Source of the DNA: Rhodospirillales bacterium
GTDB lineage: Bacteria; Pseudomonadota; Alphaproteobacteria; Rhodospirillales; Thalassospiraceae
Length of the DNA: 64,000 nt
Reading direction: 5' to 3'
Assembly: GCA_019634165.1 (NCBI GenBank)
Contig: JAHQVT010000010.1
Coordinates: forward strand, 682,001 to 746,000
Shown: piece by piece, positions 27,765-36,787 of the stretch
How the letters are laid out: every line of letters begins with the position of its first letter
How positions within the stretch are numbered: position 1 is the stretch's first letter
Notes under the pieces: model-generated
Told to the model about the DNA's origin: nothing
The model's input: the letters and a program-made list of their open reading frames with translations, nothing else
Databases searched by the model: none
Translations under genes and position numbers: made by a program

Positions 27765-27841
27765 GCCTGTTCAAATGGGTCAAAAAAACGCGGGCTCGGA
27801 ACATTTATCGAACGGCTGACGTTTCAGGAGTATCCGAAACT

Positions 27842-28402
27842 TTGCAGGCCCGCCACATATTGACCGATCTTCCCAATTTTGCGATGGCAGAAAAATATTT
27901 CGATATCGCAATTATCGATATTGTGATGCGGCTTTGTGCGGCAACCGTGATTGGGGTGATGATCGGGTTGAACCGCGATGTAAATGGCAAGCCGACCGGT
28001 ATGCGGACCTTGGCCCTTGTTGCCCTTGGGGCGGCAGTCGTATCGGTGGTGGCTGTGCATTTTGAGGATTTGATCGACCATCCCGATGCGCTTTCACGGG
28101 TGGTGCAGGGATTGTTGCAAGGTGTTTTGACCGGGATCGGTTTTATTGGCGCGGGGGTGATTTTACGCCAGCCCAAAAGCATGTCGGTTTCGGGGCTGAC
28201 AACGGCGGCCACAGTATGGATTACAGCAGCCCTTGGGATTGCCTGTGCGCTTGCAGCTTGGCACATTGTTGTGATTGCCACGGTGCTAACGCTTATTGTG
28301 CTGATTGCACTTAAACCGATCGAGGTAATTCTGGTGCGCTGGATTGGTGCCGGGGATGCGGAAAATGCTGATAATCCCGAACATCAAAAAGCAAACATCT
28401 AG
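27842..28402 (+). CDS. MgtC/SapB-family membrane protein
   Basis: 186 residues from TTG 27842, which has AGGAG 11 bases upstream; ATG 27884 (172 residues, no clear ribosome site) is the alternative. 'AATVIGVMIGLNRDVNGKPTGMRTLALVALGAA' and 'GVLTGIGFIGAGVIL' are the MgtC core, with five membrane segments predicted. MgtC members aid survival at low magnesium or inside hosts by acting on the F-ATPase; in free-living bacteria the role is unclear. It is convergent with the LacI gene, 28 bases away. Confidence 0.85.
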   Translation: MQARHILTDLPNFAMAEKYFDIAIIDIVMRLCAATVIGVMIGLNRDVNGKPTGMRTLALVALGAAVVSVVAVHFEDLIDHPDALSRVVQGLLQGVLTGIGFIGAGVILRQPKSMSVSGLTTAATVWITAALGIACALAAWHIVVIATVLTLIVLIALKPIEVILVRWIGAGDAENADNPEHQKANI

Positions 28403-28430
28403 GCTAGGTCCTGCCCCCAGGTTTTGTGTG

Positions 28431-29483
28431 TTAACCCCGTGCGTGGAAATCTTCGCCTTCGCGGAAAGCTGCCAAATCATCAATCCGGCGATAGGGCAGC
28501 AAAGTCTGGAGCTGTTCGGGCGGGGTGCCGTTCATCAGATCATGCAGATGGCGCGCAAGCACTTCACCGACATGGCGTTGTGGCTGGTAATAATAGGTAA
28601 GCTTTTGTTTTGACAGCATGCGGAACGGCATGCCGCCAAACCCGACAACCCCAATGCCATCGCGAATGGTATCCAAGCCAAGTTCAAGCAATGCTTCGAG
28701 TGCGCCAATCATGGTCATCTGGCTGGCACAGACAACAGCAGTGGCATCGCGTTGATCGGTGAAAAGTTTGGTGGTTGCTTCGCGTGCGGCGCGAACAGAC
28801 ACATCCGATGGCATCCAGATCAGACTTTCCGGGTCAAGTCCGGCATCCGTCATCGCACGCCGCGCGCCCTGTTTGCGATATCCAAAGAAGGTTAGGGCTT
28901 CGTGTGGATCAATCATGCCGATCTTGCGGTGACCATCCTCAATAAGGCGCTTAATCGCATCATAGGCGGCTTGTTCGTCATCGTGATCGACAAAGGCATG
29001 TGGGGTCAGAAGTTCGGTGCGGCCAAAGCTGACAAATGGAAAGTCATGTTGCAGGCAGTATTTAGCGCGCTTGTCCTGCAAGGTGGTGCGCGAAAACACA
29101 ACAGCATCGGCCATGCGTTGTGTATGGACTTTTTGCACCGGTACCAACGGGTCTTCGCCGCTGGTTTGGGCCAGAACCACCAGTGTATAGTGATCGGCCT
29201 CAAGCCCTTGGGCAAGGCTTTCGACCTGGGCGAGAAAGCCCGGATCGCCATAGTCGCCGACTTCTGGGGAATAAAGAATAGAACAGACCTGCATGGTTTT
29301 ACCCGTGCGCAACATCACGCCGCGGGCATCGGGTTGATAGCCGATTTCGGCTGCGGCCGCCTTGACCTTGGCAACGGTGCCCGGCTTGACTTCCGGCCCG
29401 TCCTTAAGGGCGCGGGACACTGTCGTAACCGACAGGCCAAGACGGTCGGCAATGGTGCGAAGGTTGGGGCGTGCAGCAGGCAT
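28431..29483 (-). CDS. LacI-family repressor of the beta-glucoside module
   Basis: 350 residues. 'NLRTIADRLGLSVTTVSRALKDGPEVKPGTVAKVKAAAAEIGY' is the LacI HTH and hinge helix; the rest is a sugar-binding domain. It lies 51 bases downstream of the beta-glucosidase on the same strand and faces the divergent ABC importer across an intergenic region with two CG-centred palindromes. It most likely represses both units until a glucoside-derived sugar binds. Confidence 0.9.
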   Translation of the reverse strand: MPAARPNLRTIADRLGLSVTTVSRALKDGPEVKPGTVAKVKAAAAEIGYQPDARGVMLRTGKTMQVCSILYSPEVGDYGDPGFLAQVESLAQGLEADHYTLVVLAQTSGEDPLVPVQKVHTQRMADAVVFSRTTLQDKRAKYCLQHDFPFVSFGRTELLTPHAFVDHDDEQAAYDAIKRLIEDGHRKIGMIDPHEALTFFGYRKQGARRAMTDAGLDPESLIWMPSDVSVRAAREATTKLFTDQRDATAVVCASQMTMIGALEALLELGLDTIRDGIGVVGFGGMPFRMLSKQKLTYYYQPQRHVGEVLARHLHDLMNGTPPEQLQTLLPYRRIDDLAAFREGEDFHARG

Positions 29484-29534
29484 ATACAGGTCCGTTCTTT
29501 GAATATGTCGGACAATCTAATCGCCCGGTAGGTT

Positions 29535-30866
29535 CTATGGCAACGAGTTCTGTGAAATCACATCACGCATAAAGCCATAGGATGCTTTGGGGGTGCGTTT
29601 TTGGGTTTCGTAATCAACATGCACCAGCCCGAACCGTTTGTCATAGCCGTATGCCCATTCGAAATTATCAAGAAGCGACCACGGCATATAGCCCAAGACA
29701 TTCGCACCTTCGGAAACTGCCCGCTGAATCGCACCAAGATATTCGGTGTAGTACGCAATGCGATCCTGATCGTTGATGCGGCCATCAGCCCCTGGAATAT
29801 CGACAAAGGCACCGCCATTTTCGGTGACAAAGACCGGCGGGTTGCCATATTGATCCTGAAGAATTTTCATTGTGTTATAGAAACAATTCCCGTCAATCGC
29901 CCAGCCCATCTCAGTTCGGCGGAAATATTTCGGTGGTTCAGCATGCCTAAATGGCCATGCATGGCCTTCGGCAGCTTGAATGTAACTTGGGAAATACTGG
30001 TTTAACCCTTGAAAATCGACCGGGGTTTTAATCGCTTCTAGATCGCCTTGGTGAATATGAGGTTCCATACGATCCATGATCAATTCGGGGTATCGGCCAT
30101 AATAAACCGGATCAAGGAACACACCGTTCCATTTTGCTTCAAACAGTTTGATCAGATGCGCATCCTGTTCTTGGCGATGGGGCAGGGTATAACCTTTGTG
30201 CATCGGCAAAACGAAACCAACCGGTGCATCGGAAAAGTGGCTTTTGATGATCCTTGTTGCGCGTCCGTGGCACAGGTTTAAGTGATGTGCGACGCGCATT
30301 GCAGCGCGCGGGTCAGTGATGCCAGGTGCATGGCGGCCTTCTTCATGGCCAACCCAGGCGACGACATTGGGTTCATTAAAAGTAACCCACGACTTTACCC
30401 GGTCCCCCAAGCGCGTGACGAGAAGTTCCGTATAGTTCCCGAACCAGTCAACAATGTCACGGTTGGTCCAACCACCACGATCCTGAAGGGCTTGTGGTAA
30501 GTCCCAATGATACAGACACAGCCAAGGATCAAGCCCGCGCTCAAGCATGCCGTCAATCAGGCGACTGTAAAAATCAATGCCGGTTTCATTAACTTTGCCC
30601 GTACCTTCTGGCATGACGCGTGGCCACATGACTGAAAAACGGTAATGTTTGGCACCTAGCCCCTTGATCAAATCCAGATCTTCGGCCCAGCGGTGATAAT
30701 GATCGCAAGCAACAAGACCATTGTCACCATTGGCGACGCGGCCCGGAGTCGCGCAATATGTATCCCAGATGCTGTCGCCGCGCCCGTCATCTACGGCACC
30801 GCCTTCGATCTGATAGCTTGAGGTCGAAACACCCCATCGGAAACCGTCGGGGAATGAATTGGTCAT
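29535..30866 (-). CDS. bglA: GH1 beta-glucosidase
   Basis: 443 residues, normal GH1 length. 'FPDGFRWGVSTSSYQIEGG' is the N-terminal signature, acid/base Glu165 is in 'WVTFNEPN' and nucleophile Glu349 in 'FVTENGG'. There is no signal peptide, so it acts in the cytoplasm on imported cellobiose or other beta-glucosides. ATG 30866 follows AAGGAAG. It is divergent from the sugar importer, which likely supplies its substrate. Confidence 0.94.
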   Translation of the reverse strand: MTNSFPDGFRWGVSTSSYQIEGGAVDDGRGDSIWDTYCATPGRVANGDNGLVACDHYHRWAEDLDLIKGLGAKHYRFSVMWPRVMPEGTGKVNETGIDFYSRLIDGMLERGLDPWLCLYHWDLPQALQDRGGWTNRDIVDWFGNYTELLVTRLGDRVKSWVTFNEPNVVAWVGHEEGRHAPGITDPRAAMRVAHHLNLCHGRATRIIKSHFSDAPVGFVLPMHKGYTLPHRQEQDAHLIKLFEAKWNGVFLDPVYYGRYPELIMDRMEPHIHQGDLEAIKTPVDFQGLNQYFPSYIQAAEGHAWPFRHAEPPKYFRRTEMGWAIDGNCFYNTMKILQDQYGNPPVFVTENGGAFVDIPGADGRINDQDRIAYYTEYLGAIQRAVSEGANVLGYMPWSLLDNFEWAYGYDKRFGLVHVDYETQKRTPKASYGFMRDVISQNSLP

Positions 30867-30916
30867 GTTTGCTTCCTTGCCCTGTTTTGGGTGTCATCAA
30901 TTGAATGCATCCAAAA

Positions 30917-30930
30917 TCGTAACGTTTCGA
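30917..30930. promoter_or_regulatory. LacI-type operator 1
   Basis: TCGTAACGTTTCGA, centred on AACGTT, lies 51 bases upstream of the bglA start on its side of the divergent region. It shares TCGTAACGTT with operator 2. CG-centred palindromes of this kind are the usual LacI/GalR sites. Confidence 0.68.
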
Positions 30931-30991
30931 AAAATGAGGCAAAAAAATATAGCCACATCAATTTTGCCTTATTATGCGGGAGATTTGTGGA

Positions 30992-31020
30992 TTGACAAGG
31001 GCGAATAAAGCGCTTATCAA
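30992..31020 (+). promoter_or_regulatory. Sigma-70-type promoter of the sugar ABC operon
   Basis: TTGACA (30992-30997), a 17-base spacer and TATCAA (31015-31020). The expected start of transcription falls on or just before operator 2 (31026-31039), which would allow direct repression. Confidence 0.65.
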
Positions 31021-31025
31021 AAAAA

Positions 31026-31039
31026 TCGTAACGTTACAA
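31026..31039. promoter_or_regulatory. LacI-type operator 2
   Basis: TCGTAACGTTACAA: GTAACGTTAC is a perfect 10-base palindrome. It overlaps the expected transcription start of the ABC operon and is 109 bases from operator 1, a distance that could allow looping. Confidence 0.72.
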
Positions 31040-31095
31040 ATTTTCGACCATTAAGAAGTCGGACGTGAACGTATCCATTAGGGAGGATCATCGTT

Positions 31096-32343
31096 ATGAA
31101 GAAATTCTCAAAGGTCGCGGTGCTCGCGGCATTTATGAGCACAGGTGTCTCTGCAGGTGCGCTTCACGCCCAGACCGCAGAAGTTTTGCATTGGTGGACA
31201 TCGGGTAGTGAACAAGCAGCCTTGGCAGAAGTCCGTAAGGCGTTTGAAGCAAAAGGTGGCGCTTGGGTTGATACCCCGATCGCAGGTGGGGGCAATGCCC
31301 GTGCCGCAGCCGTCAACCGTATGCTGGGTGGTGACCCGGCATCGGTGTTTCAGTTTTCAATTGGTCAGCAGCTTCGCGAACTTGCCGATCAAGGCTTGCT
31401 TGCCAATGTCGATAAAATTGCCAGTGAAGAACATTGGGATGAAAAGCTGCCGCCGCTGATTGTCAAAGCAGCGAAATACGATGGTGAATACATCGCAGCG
31501 CCGATCAACATCCACGGAGAAAACTGGATGTTCTTTAACAAGGCAGGCCTTGAAAAGGCTGGCGTTGATGTTCCAAAAAGCTGGTCTGAATTCATGACTG
31601 CGGCCAAAAAGCTTGAGGATGCCGGGATCATTCCAATTGGTCTTGGTGGTCAGCCTTGGCAGGAACGCATCATGTTTAACAGCGTCCTTTTGGGCGTTGG
31701 CGGACGTGATTTTTATGCCAAGCTTTACAGCACTCTTGATGACGATCTTTTGGCGTCTGATACCATGGGCAAAGTTTTTGAAACCTTTGCTGCGTTGAAA
31801 CCGTTTGTCGATGAATCAAGCCCCGGCCGGAATTGGAACGAGGCAACCAATATGGTGATTAAAGGCGATGCAGCGTTTCAGTTCATGGGTGATTGGGCCA
31901 AGGGCGAAATCATTGCAGCAGGGGTTGAACCGGGCAGCACGGTTGGCTGTGCATTTGCCCCGGCAATCGATACCGCTTACATCATGACCGTTGATGCGTT
32001 TGCCTTTTCGGCGATGGACGGCGAAGAAGAAGCCACCCCGGCACAGGCCAAGATGGCACAAGTGATGCTTGAGCCAGATGTGCAGATTGCCTTTAACAAG
32101 AAAAAAGGCTCGATCCCGGCCCGTCTTGATGTTCCGGCCGACAGTTTTGATTCCTGTGCGCAAATGGCGATCAAAACCCTTCAGGATCCAAAAACCCATC
32201 TTGTCAGCACCGGATTGTTTGGGGTGCCAAGTTCCGTTTCGGGCGCAATTGATGACAGCATCTCCAATTTCTGGAACAGTGCTGACATGAGCCCGCAAGA
32301 GGGCCAGGAACAATTCCGTCAGGCTATTGCCAACGCCAAATAG
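31096..32343 (+). CDS. Sugar ABC transporter, substrate-binding protein
   Basis: 415 residues with a signal peptide (KKFSKVAVLAAFMSTGVSAGALHA). 'VLHWWTSGSEQAALAEVRKAFEAKGG' and 'PIAGGGNARAAAVNRML' resemble GtsA-type glucose/mannose binding proteins of the CUT1 class. ATG 31096 follows GGGAGG. It is the first gene of a four-gene importer operon. The divergent beta-glucosidase suggests a beta-glucoside or glucose ligand; the exact sugar is inferred. Confidence 0.92.
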   Translation: MKKFSKVAVLAAFMSTGVSAGALHAQTAEVLHWWTSGSEQAALAEVRKAFEAKGGAWVDTPIAGGGNARAAAVNRMLGGDPASVFQFSIGQQLRELADQGLLANVDKIASEEHWDEKLPPLIVKAAKYDGEYIAAPINIHGENWMFFNKAGLEKAGVDVPKSWSEFMTAAKKLEDAGIIPIGLGGQPWQERIMFNSVLLGVGGRDFYAKLYSTLDDDLLASDTMGKVFETFAALKPFVDESSPGRNWNEATNMVIKGDAAFQFMGDWAKGEIIAAGVEPGSTVGCAFAPAIDTAYIMTVDAFAFSAMDGEEEATPAQAKMAQVMLEPDVQIAFNKKKGSIPARLDVPADSFDSCAQMAIKTLQDPKTHLVSTGLFGVPSSVSGAIDDSISNFWNSADMSPQEGQEQFRQAIANAK

Positions 32344-32427
32344 GGCTTGGGAAACGAGACTTTGCAAGGCATGCGCCGCTGCGATTTTCATTTGCAGCGG
32401 CGTCTTTACAAAGAAGCGAGATTATTC

Positions 32428-33357
32428 ATGGCCGAACCGGCACAGGGTGGGTTGAAACCTTCGCAGGGTGGCAGGCGACGTTGGCGGCCGCAATGGACGG
32501 CCCGAATGGCGTTGATCCCTGCTATGACGATTACGATCGTTTGCTTTTACGGGTTCATCATCTGGACTTTTGTGATTTCGCTGACCCGGTCGCGTTTGCT
32601 GCCGGTTTATAAATTCACCGGATTTGATCAATATTTCCGTCTGTTTGCCAATGAACGTTGGTGGACGGCGATGCAGAACTTAGCCATTCACGGTGTGCTG
32701 TTCATTGGTGGATGCATGCTGTTTGGCTATTTGCTTGCGATCCTGATTGATCGTGGGATTAAGGCCGAAGGCCTGTTTCGCACGGTTTTCATGTTGCCTT
32801 TGTCGATGTCGTTCATCGTTACCGGGGTGATTTGGCAATGGGTGATGAATCCGGGTCTTGGACTACAAGAAGCCGTGCGGGCATTGGGCTGGGCCAGTTT
32901 CGAATTTAACTGGATCGTCCGCCCGGACCGGTCGATTTACACCCTTGCAATTGCCGGTATCTGGCAACAGGTCGGGCTTTGCATGGCGCTGTTTTTGGCC
33001 GGGCTTCGCAATATTGATCCCAATATCTGGAAGGCAACCCGTGTGGATGGCATCCCTGTATGGCGGGTTTACCTGCACGTCATTACCCCGATGCTGCGCA
33101 CGGTATTCTTCACGGTTTTCATTCTGATGAGCGCGATTGTCATGAAGGCCTTTGACCTTGTGGTCGCATTGACTGGTGGTGGGCCGGGCTTTTCATCGGA
33201 TTTGCCTGCGCGGTTCGTAGTTGATCATATCCTGAACCGACAGGAACTGGGGCTTGGTGCGGCGGGGGCGTTTGTGCTGCTTTGTACCGTGATCGCGGTG
33301 ATTTCGCCCTATATCCATTTTGAACTGCGCAAAGAGCGCGGTGGGCGGGGGCATTGA
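32428..33357 (+). CDS. Sugar ABC transporter permease (GtsB/MalF-like)
   Basis: 309 residues from ATG 32428; the frame is open earlier but that part is not family-like. Six membrane segments are visible, and the EAA loop 'KATRVDGIPVWRVYLHVITPML' contacts the ATPase. It is the first inner-membrane subunit of a CUT1 importer. The stop is followed by the second permease within two bases. Confidence 0.92.
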   Translation: MAEPAQGGLKPSQGGRRRWRPQWTARMALIPAMTITIVCFYGFIIWTFVISLTRSRLLPVYKFTGFDQYFRLFANERWWTAMQNLAIHGVLFIGGCMLFGYLLAILIDRGIKAEGLFRTVFMLPLSMSFIVTGVIWQWVMNPGLGLQEAVRALGWASFEFNWIVRPDRSIYTLAIAGIWQQVGLCMALFLAGLRNIDPNIWKATRVDGIPVWRVYLHVITPMLRTVFFTVFILMSAIVMKAFDLVVALTGGGPGFSSDLPARFVVDHILNRQELGLGAAGAFVLLCTVIAVISPYIHFELRKERGGRGH

Positions 33358-33359
33358 TC

Positions 33360-34214
33360 ATGCAATATAACCGTCTGGCTCTTTATGGGTTGCTGGGTAT
33401 TGCCGCACTGATGGTGCTTTCGCCGGTTTTCATCATGGTTTCGACATCGCTTAAATCCATGGATGAAATCCGCAATGGCAGTATTTTTACCCTGCCCGCA
33501 GATCCGGGGTTTGCCGCCTGGGGCAAGGCATGGTTTGGCGATTGCGCCAAAACACTTGGCGATAAATGCGGTGGGCTTTCATCATCCTTCCTGACGTCGG
33601 TTAAAATCGTTATTCCGGCATTGGCTTTGTCGGTTGGGCTTGGGGCCATTACCGGATACGCATTGGCGGTCTGGAAGATGAAGGGGGCGAACCTAATGTT
33701 TGCCGCCCTTTTGGTCGGCATGTTCATCCCACCACAGGTGACGCTTTATCCTTTGATCATCATGATCCGCGAGCTAGGCATTTTTGGCTCGATCGGGGGA
33801 TTGATCCTTGTGCATGTCATTTGGGGAATTGCCTTTACCACCATGATGTTCCGCAATTTTTTCAAAACCGTGCCACAGGATTTGCTTAAGGCAGCCCGCA
33901 TCGACGGGGCGGGATTCTGGCGGTTGTTCTGGCATGTGATGTTGCCGTTATCCCTGCCCATCCTTGGTGTCGCGATGATTTTGCAATTTACCTATATCTG
34001 GAATGATTTCCTGCTTGGCCTGACCTTTGGTGGGCGATCAGGGCAGCCGATGACGGTAGCCTTGAATAACCTTGTCGGATCGCAATTCGGCGAGAAGGAA
34101 TACAATGTCGATATGGCTGCAACCATGCTGACGGCGTTGCCGACACTGGCGGTTTATCTGCTGTCGGGACGGTTGTTTGTGCGCGGTATTGCCGCAGGTG
34201 CCGTGAAAGGGTGA
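33360..34214 (+). CDS. Sugar ABC transporter permease (GtsC/MalG-like)
   Basis: 284 residues from ATG 33360; a TTG at 33354 overlapping the previous stop is less likely. The EAA loop is 'LLKAARIDGAGFWRLFWHVMLPLS', and there are six membrane segments. 'CAKTLGDKCGG' in the first periplasmic loop matches GtsC-type permeases. It pairs with the upstream permease. Confidence 0.92.
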   Translation: MQYNRLALYGLLGIAALMVLSPVFIMVSTSLKSMDEIRNGSIFTLPADPGFAAWGKAWFGDCAKTLGDKCGGLSSSFLTSVKIVIPALALSVGLGAITGYALAVWKMKGANLMFAALLVGMFIPPQVTLYPLIIMIRELGIFGSIGGLILVHVIWGIAFTTMMFRNFFKTVPQDLLKAARIDGAGFWRLFWHVMLPLSLPILGVAMILQFTYIWNDFLLGLTFGGRSGQPMTVALNNLVGSQFGEKEYNVDMAATMLTALPTLAVYLLSGRLFVRGIAAGAVKG

Positions 34215-35299
34215 TGGCTATGAATGGCGTTGAACTTTGCAACGTGACCAAGGCCTATGCTGGCCTGACCGTGATGGAAAACATCAATCTTGAAATTGCC
34301 GATGGCGACTTTCTGGTTTTGCTGGGGCCGTCGGGCTGCGGAAAATCCACGCTGTTGAATATGATTGCCGGGCTTGAACCGGCAACAGGTGGGGCCATTC
34401 ACATTAATGGGCGCGATGTGACCGACCTTGAACCCGACGAGCGTGATATTGCGATGGTGTTTCAGTCCTATGCGCTTTATCCAACCATGTCGGTGCGCAA
34501 GAATATCGGCTTTGGCCTTAAAATGCGGGGCATGCCAAAAGACGAGATTGAACAAAAGGTTGCCGAGGTCGGTGATCTTTTGCAGATCGGGCCGCTTTTG
34601 GATCGCAAGCCATCGCAGCTTTCAGGTGGGCAGCAACAGCGCGTTGCGATTGGCCGGGCGTTGGTGCGCGAACCATCGGTCTTTTTGTTTGATGAACCGT
34701 TATCAAACCTTGATGCCAAGCTGCGTGCGGATATGCGGATTGAACTTAAACGCCTCCATGAACGGCTTGGCCGAACAATTGTTTATGTCACCCATGATCA
34801 GATCGAAGCCATGACGCTGGCAACCCGCGTGGTTGTTCTGGATCGTGGTGCTGTTCAGCAGGCAGATACCCCCGAAAATGTCTATCGCCGCCCGGCCAAC
34901 CGATTTGTCGCCAGTTTTGTTGGCGCACCGACGATGAATTTCATCGATGGCAAGCTGATGCAAAGTGGCGATGACATCGTTTTTGACAGTGGGGCGGGTG
35001 CCTTGCCATTGGTAGATGTGCCGGTTGGTGCGCGCGATTTGATCGGGCGGTCGTTAACCCTTGGGGCGCGGCCCGAACATCTTTTGTTTGATCCGGCAGG
35101 CATCGCATCAAGGGTTCTTCTGGCCGAGCCAACCGGCCCGGATCAGTATGTTCGTCTGGCGGTTGCCGGATCGGAACTGACCGCACGCATTGGCCCGGAA
35201 CAGCCTTTTAAATCCGGGACAGATGCGCGGATTCTCATTGATGGGGCACGGATGTCATTGTTTGAACCACAAAATGGTCAAGCCATCACGTTAGGCTGA
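34214..35299 (+). CDS. Sugar ABC transporter ATP-binding protein (MalK/UgpC family)
   Basis: 361 residues from ATG 34214, which overlaps the permease stop as TGATG; ATG 34220 is also possible. Walker A 'GPSGCGKST', Q-loop 'VFQSYALYP', signature 'LSGGQQQRVAIGRALVRE', Walker B 'VFLFDEPLSNLDAKLR' and the C-terminal OB-type regulatory domain (about 240-361) are seen. It powers sugar uptake. Confidence 0.94.
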   Translation: MAMNGVELCNVTKAYAGLTVMENINLEIADGDFLVLLGPSGCGKSTLLNMIAGLEPATGGAIHINGRDVTDLEPDERDIAMVFQSYALYPTMSVRKNIGFGLKMRGMPKDEIEQKVAEVGDLLQIGPLLDRKPSQLSGGQQQRVAIGRALVREPSVFLFDEPLSNLDAKLRADMRIELKRLHERLGRTIVYVTHDQIEAMTLATRVVVLDRGAVQQADTPENVYRRPANRFVASFVGAPTMNFIDGKLMQSGDDIVFDSGAGALPLVDVPVGARDLIGRSLTLGARPEHLLFDPAGIASRVLLAEPTGPDQYVRLAVAGSELTARIGPEQPFKSGTDARILIDGARMSLFEPQNGQAITLG

Positions 35300-35358
35300 T
35301 CAAGCCAGTGGCCGACTATTTCCCGCGATTATACCGATCACACTGATCATCTGGGCAT

Positions 35359-35389
35359 GTGGCGCTGTTCTTTATGGAAGCAGCGCCAC
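35359..35389. terminator. Hairpin between the ABC operon and the dipeptidase gene
   Basis: GTGGCGCTG (35359-35367) pairs perfectly with CAGCGCCAC (35381-35389) across a 13-base loop, followed by GGTCTTTT. It lies 60 bases past the ATPase stop and 21 bases from the convergent dipeptidase stop, so it probably ends both transcripts. Confidence 0.6.
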
Positions 35390-35409
35390 GGTCTTTTGGC
35401 GGTGTTTGG

Positions 35410-35967
35410 CTATGCCATCATCGGTTGGGCAAGGGCGCTATCGGAAAAGGTCGGGTATTTCGATGCGGCATTGGGCAACTGATAATGCCACCATTCATGC
35501 GTATAAAATTCAAATCCGGCACTGACCATGATGCCAAGCAGGATGAAACGGTTGGCTTCGGCCTGTTTTGAGATCAAATCAGAGCCGTGATACGAGCGGC
35601 TATGCATTTCATCAAACCCTGCCCCCATATCCAGTTCCTTGCCGTTTTGATCAATCAGCGTTAGATCAATGGCCACACCACGACCATGTGGCGATCCAAA
35701 ATCCGGATTGGCGACGAAATCGGGGTTGGGCGAATGGTTCCAAAGTGCACGTTGTGCTTCTTGGGGCCGAAACGCATCCAGAATGCGCAATTTGACCCCC
35801 TGACGACGCGCCATTGCAGCAGCCTTTTTCAGGCAGATGGCTGCATCCGCGTGAAGATAGCAGGCAGGTCGTGTATAAATTGGTGCCCCGGTGAAATTGC
35901 GATCCGTGGCATAGACGATATCAATTTCGACATCATATTCGTTAGGCGTAATTTCGACCAGCGCCAT
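35410..35967 (-). CDS. ddpX: D-alanyl-D-alanine dipeptidase (DdpX/VanX family)
   Basis: 185 residues from ATG 35967; the longer frame to 36168 is antisense to tsaB and is rejected. Zinc motifs S-x-H-x-x-G-x-A-x-D ('SPHGRGVAIDLTL') and E-x-x-W-H ('HEWWHY') are both intact. The first segment lacks a signal peptide, so it may act in the cytoplasm on D-Ala-D-Ala recycled from the wall. No vanHA or ddp transport genes are close, so this is housekeeping rather than glycopeptide resistance. Only 46 bases separate it from divergent tsaB. Confidence 0.9.
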   Translation of the reverse strand: MALVEITPNEYDVEIDIVYATDRNFTGAPIYTRPACYLHADAAICLKKAAAMARRQGVKLRILDAFRPQEAQRALWNHSPNPDFVANPDFGSPHGRGVAIDLTLIDQNGKELDMGAGFDEMHSRSYHGSDLISKQAEANRFILLGIMVSAGFEFYTHEWWHYQLPNAASKYPTFSDSALAQPMMA

Positions 35968-36013
35968 CGCCGGAGGCTCCCTGTTCTTGTCGTTCACCAA
36001 GTATATAAAGAAG

Positions 36014-36787
36014 ATGCTGACTGGACAGTCGCATTCATCAGATAGCGCAGAACATGCGACGTCGCAAACGGCTTTGCCAAAGGCAGCAAAGACCGGACCG
36101 ACGATTTTGGCCATTGATACGGCATCAACGTCCATGTCGACAGCGGTTTTGATCAATGGCGAGGTCAAAGGCGAATTGTATGAGGATATGGATCGCGGTC
36201 AGGCCGAACATTTGATGAGCTTCATTGCCCAAAGCCTTGATGCGGCCGGGATTGAGTTTGACGAGGTTGATGGCATTGCCGTTACCGTTGGCCCCGGCGC
36301 GTTTACAGGCATGCGCATCGGTCTTTCGACGGCCCGCGCCCTTGGTCTGGCACGAAAAATTCCGGTGGTTGGGGTAAGCTCGCTTGAGGCGGTTGCTTAC
36401 GGCGTATCTGAACGCGATCAGCAAGGCCGCAATATTCTGGTTGCCCTTGATAGCAAGCGAAACGAGGTTTTTGCCCAAGCGTTTGATGGCCGAAAAAAGC
36501 CGCTGAGCGCGGCGGAATGTGTTGCCCCGAGACAGGCCCTTATGATGGCGCCCCCCGGTGACACAATATTGGCCGGGGATGCGAAGCCGCGCCTTTTAAC
36601 CGCTGCTGCCCATGCGCCAGATGCGTTTTATGATTGCACGGCACCGGGTTTACCGCGCGCGGGCAATGTTGCACGCATTGCCGAAGAACGTTGGGACAGT
36701 GGTGAAAACCTTGCACCTGTTCCGATGTATTTGCGCGCACCTGATGCACGGCGCATCGAAGATCAGGGACCAAAGAAAAAGAAATGA
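36014..36787 (+). CDS. tsaB: tRNA threonylcarbamoyladenosine protein TsaB
   Basis: 257 residues from ATG 36014 with a weak ribosome site; a TTG at 35987 is possible. 'ILAIDTASTSMSTAVL' and 'VTVGPGAFTGMRIGLSTARAL' are the TsaB signature. It helps TsaD make the t6A modification on ANN-reading tRNAs. The residues before 'GPTILAIDTAS' (about 27) form an unusual polar N-terminal extension. It is coupled with rimI by an ATGA overlap. Confidence 0.92.
   Translation: MLTGQSHSSDSAEHATSQTALPKAAKTGPTILAIDTASTSMSTAVLINGEVKGELYEDMDRGQAEHLMSFIAQSLDAAGIEFDEVDGIAVTVGPGAFTGMRIGLSTARALGLARKIPVVGVSSLEAVAYGVSERDQQGRNILVALDSKRNEVFAQAFDGRKKPLSAAECVAPRQALMMAPPGDTILAGDAKPRLLTAAAHAPDAFYDCTAPGLPRAGNVARIAEERWDSGENLAPVPMYLRAPDARRIEDQGPKKKK

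Noticed and set aside
35968..36168. N-terminal extension of the D-Ala-D-Ala dipeptidase
   Set aside because: It is antisense to the start of tsaB and unlike any dipeptidase sequence; ATG 35967 has GGGAG upstream.
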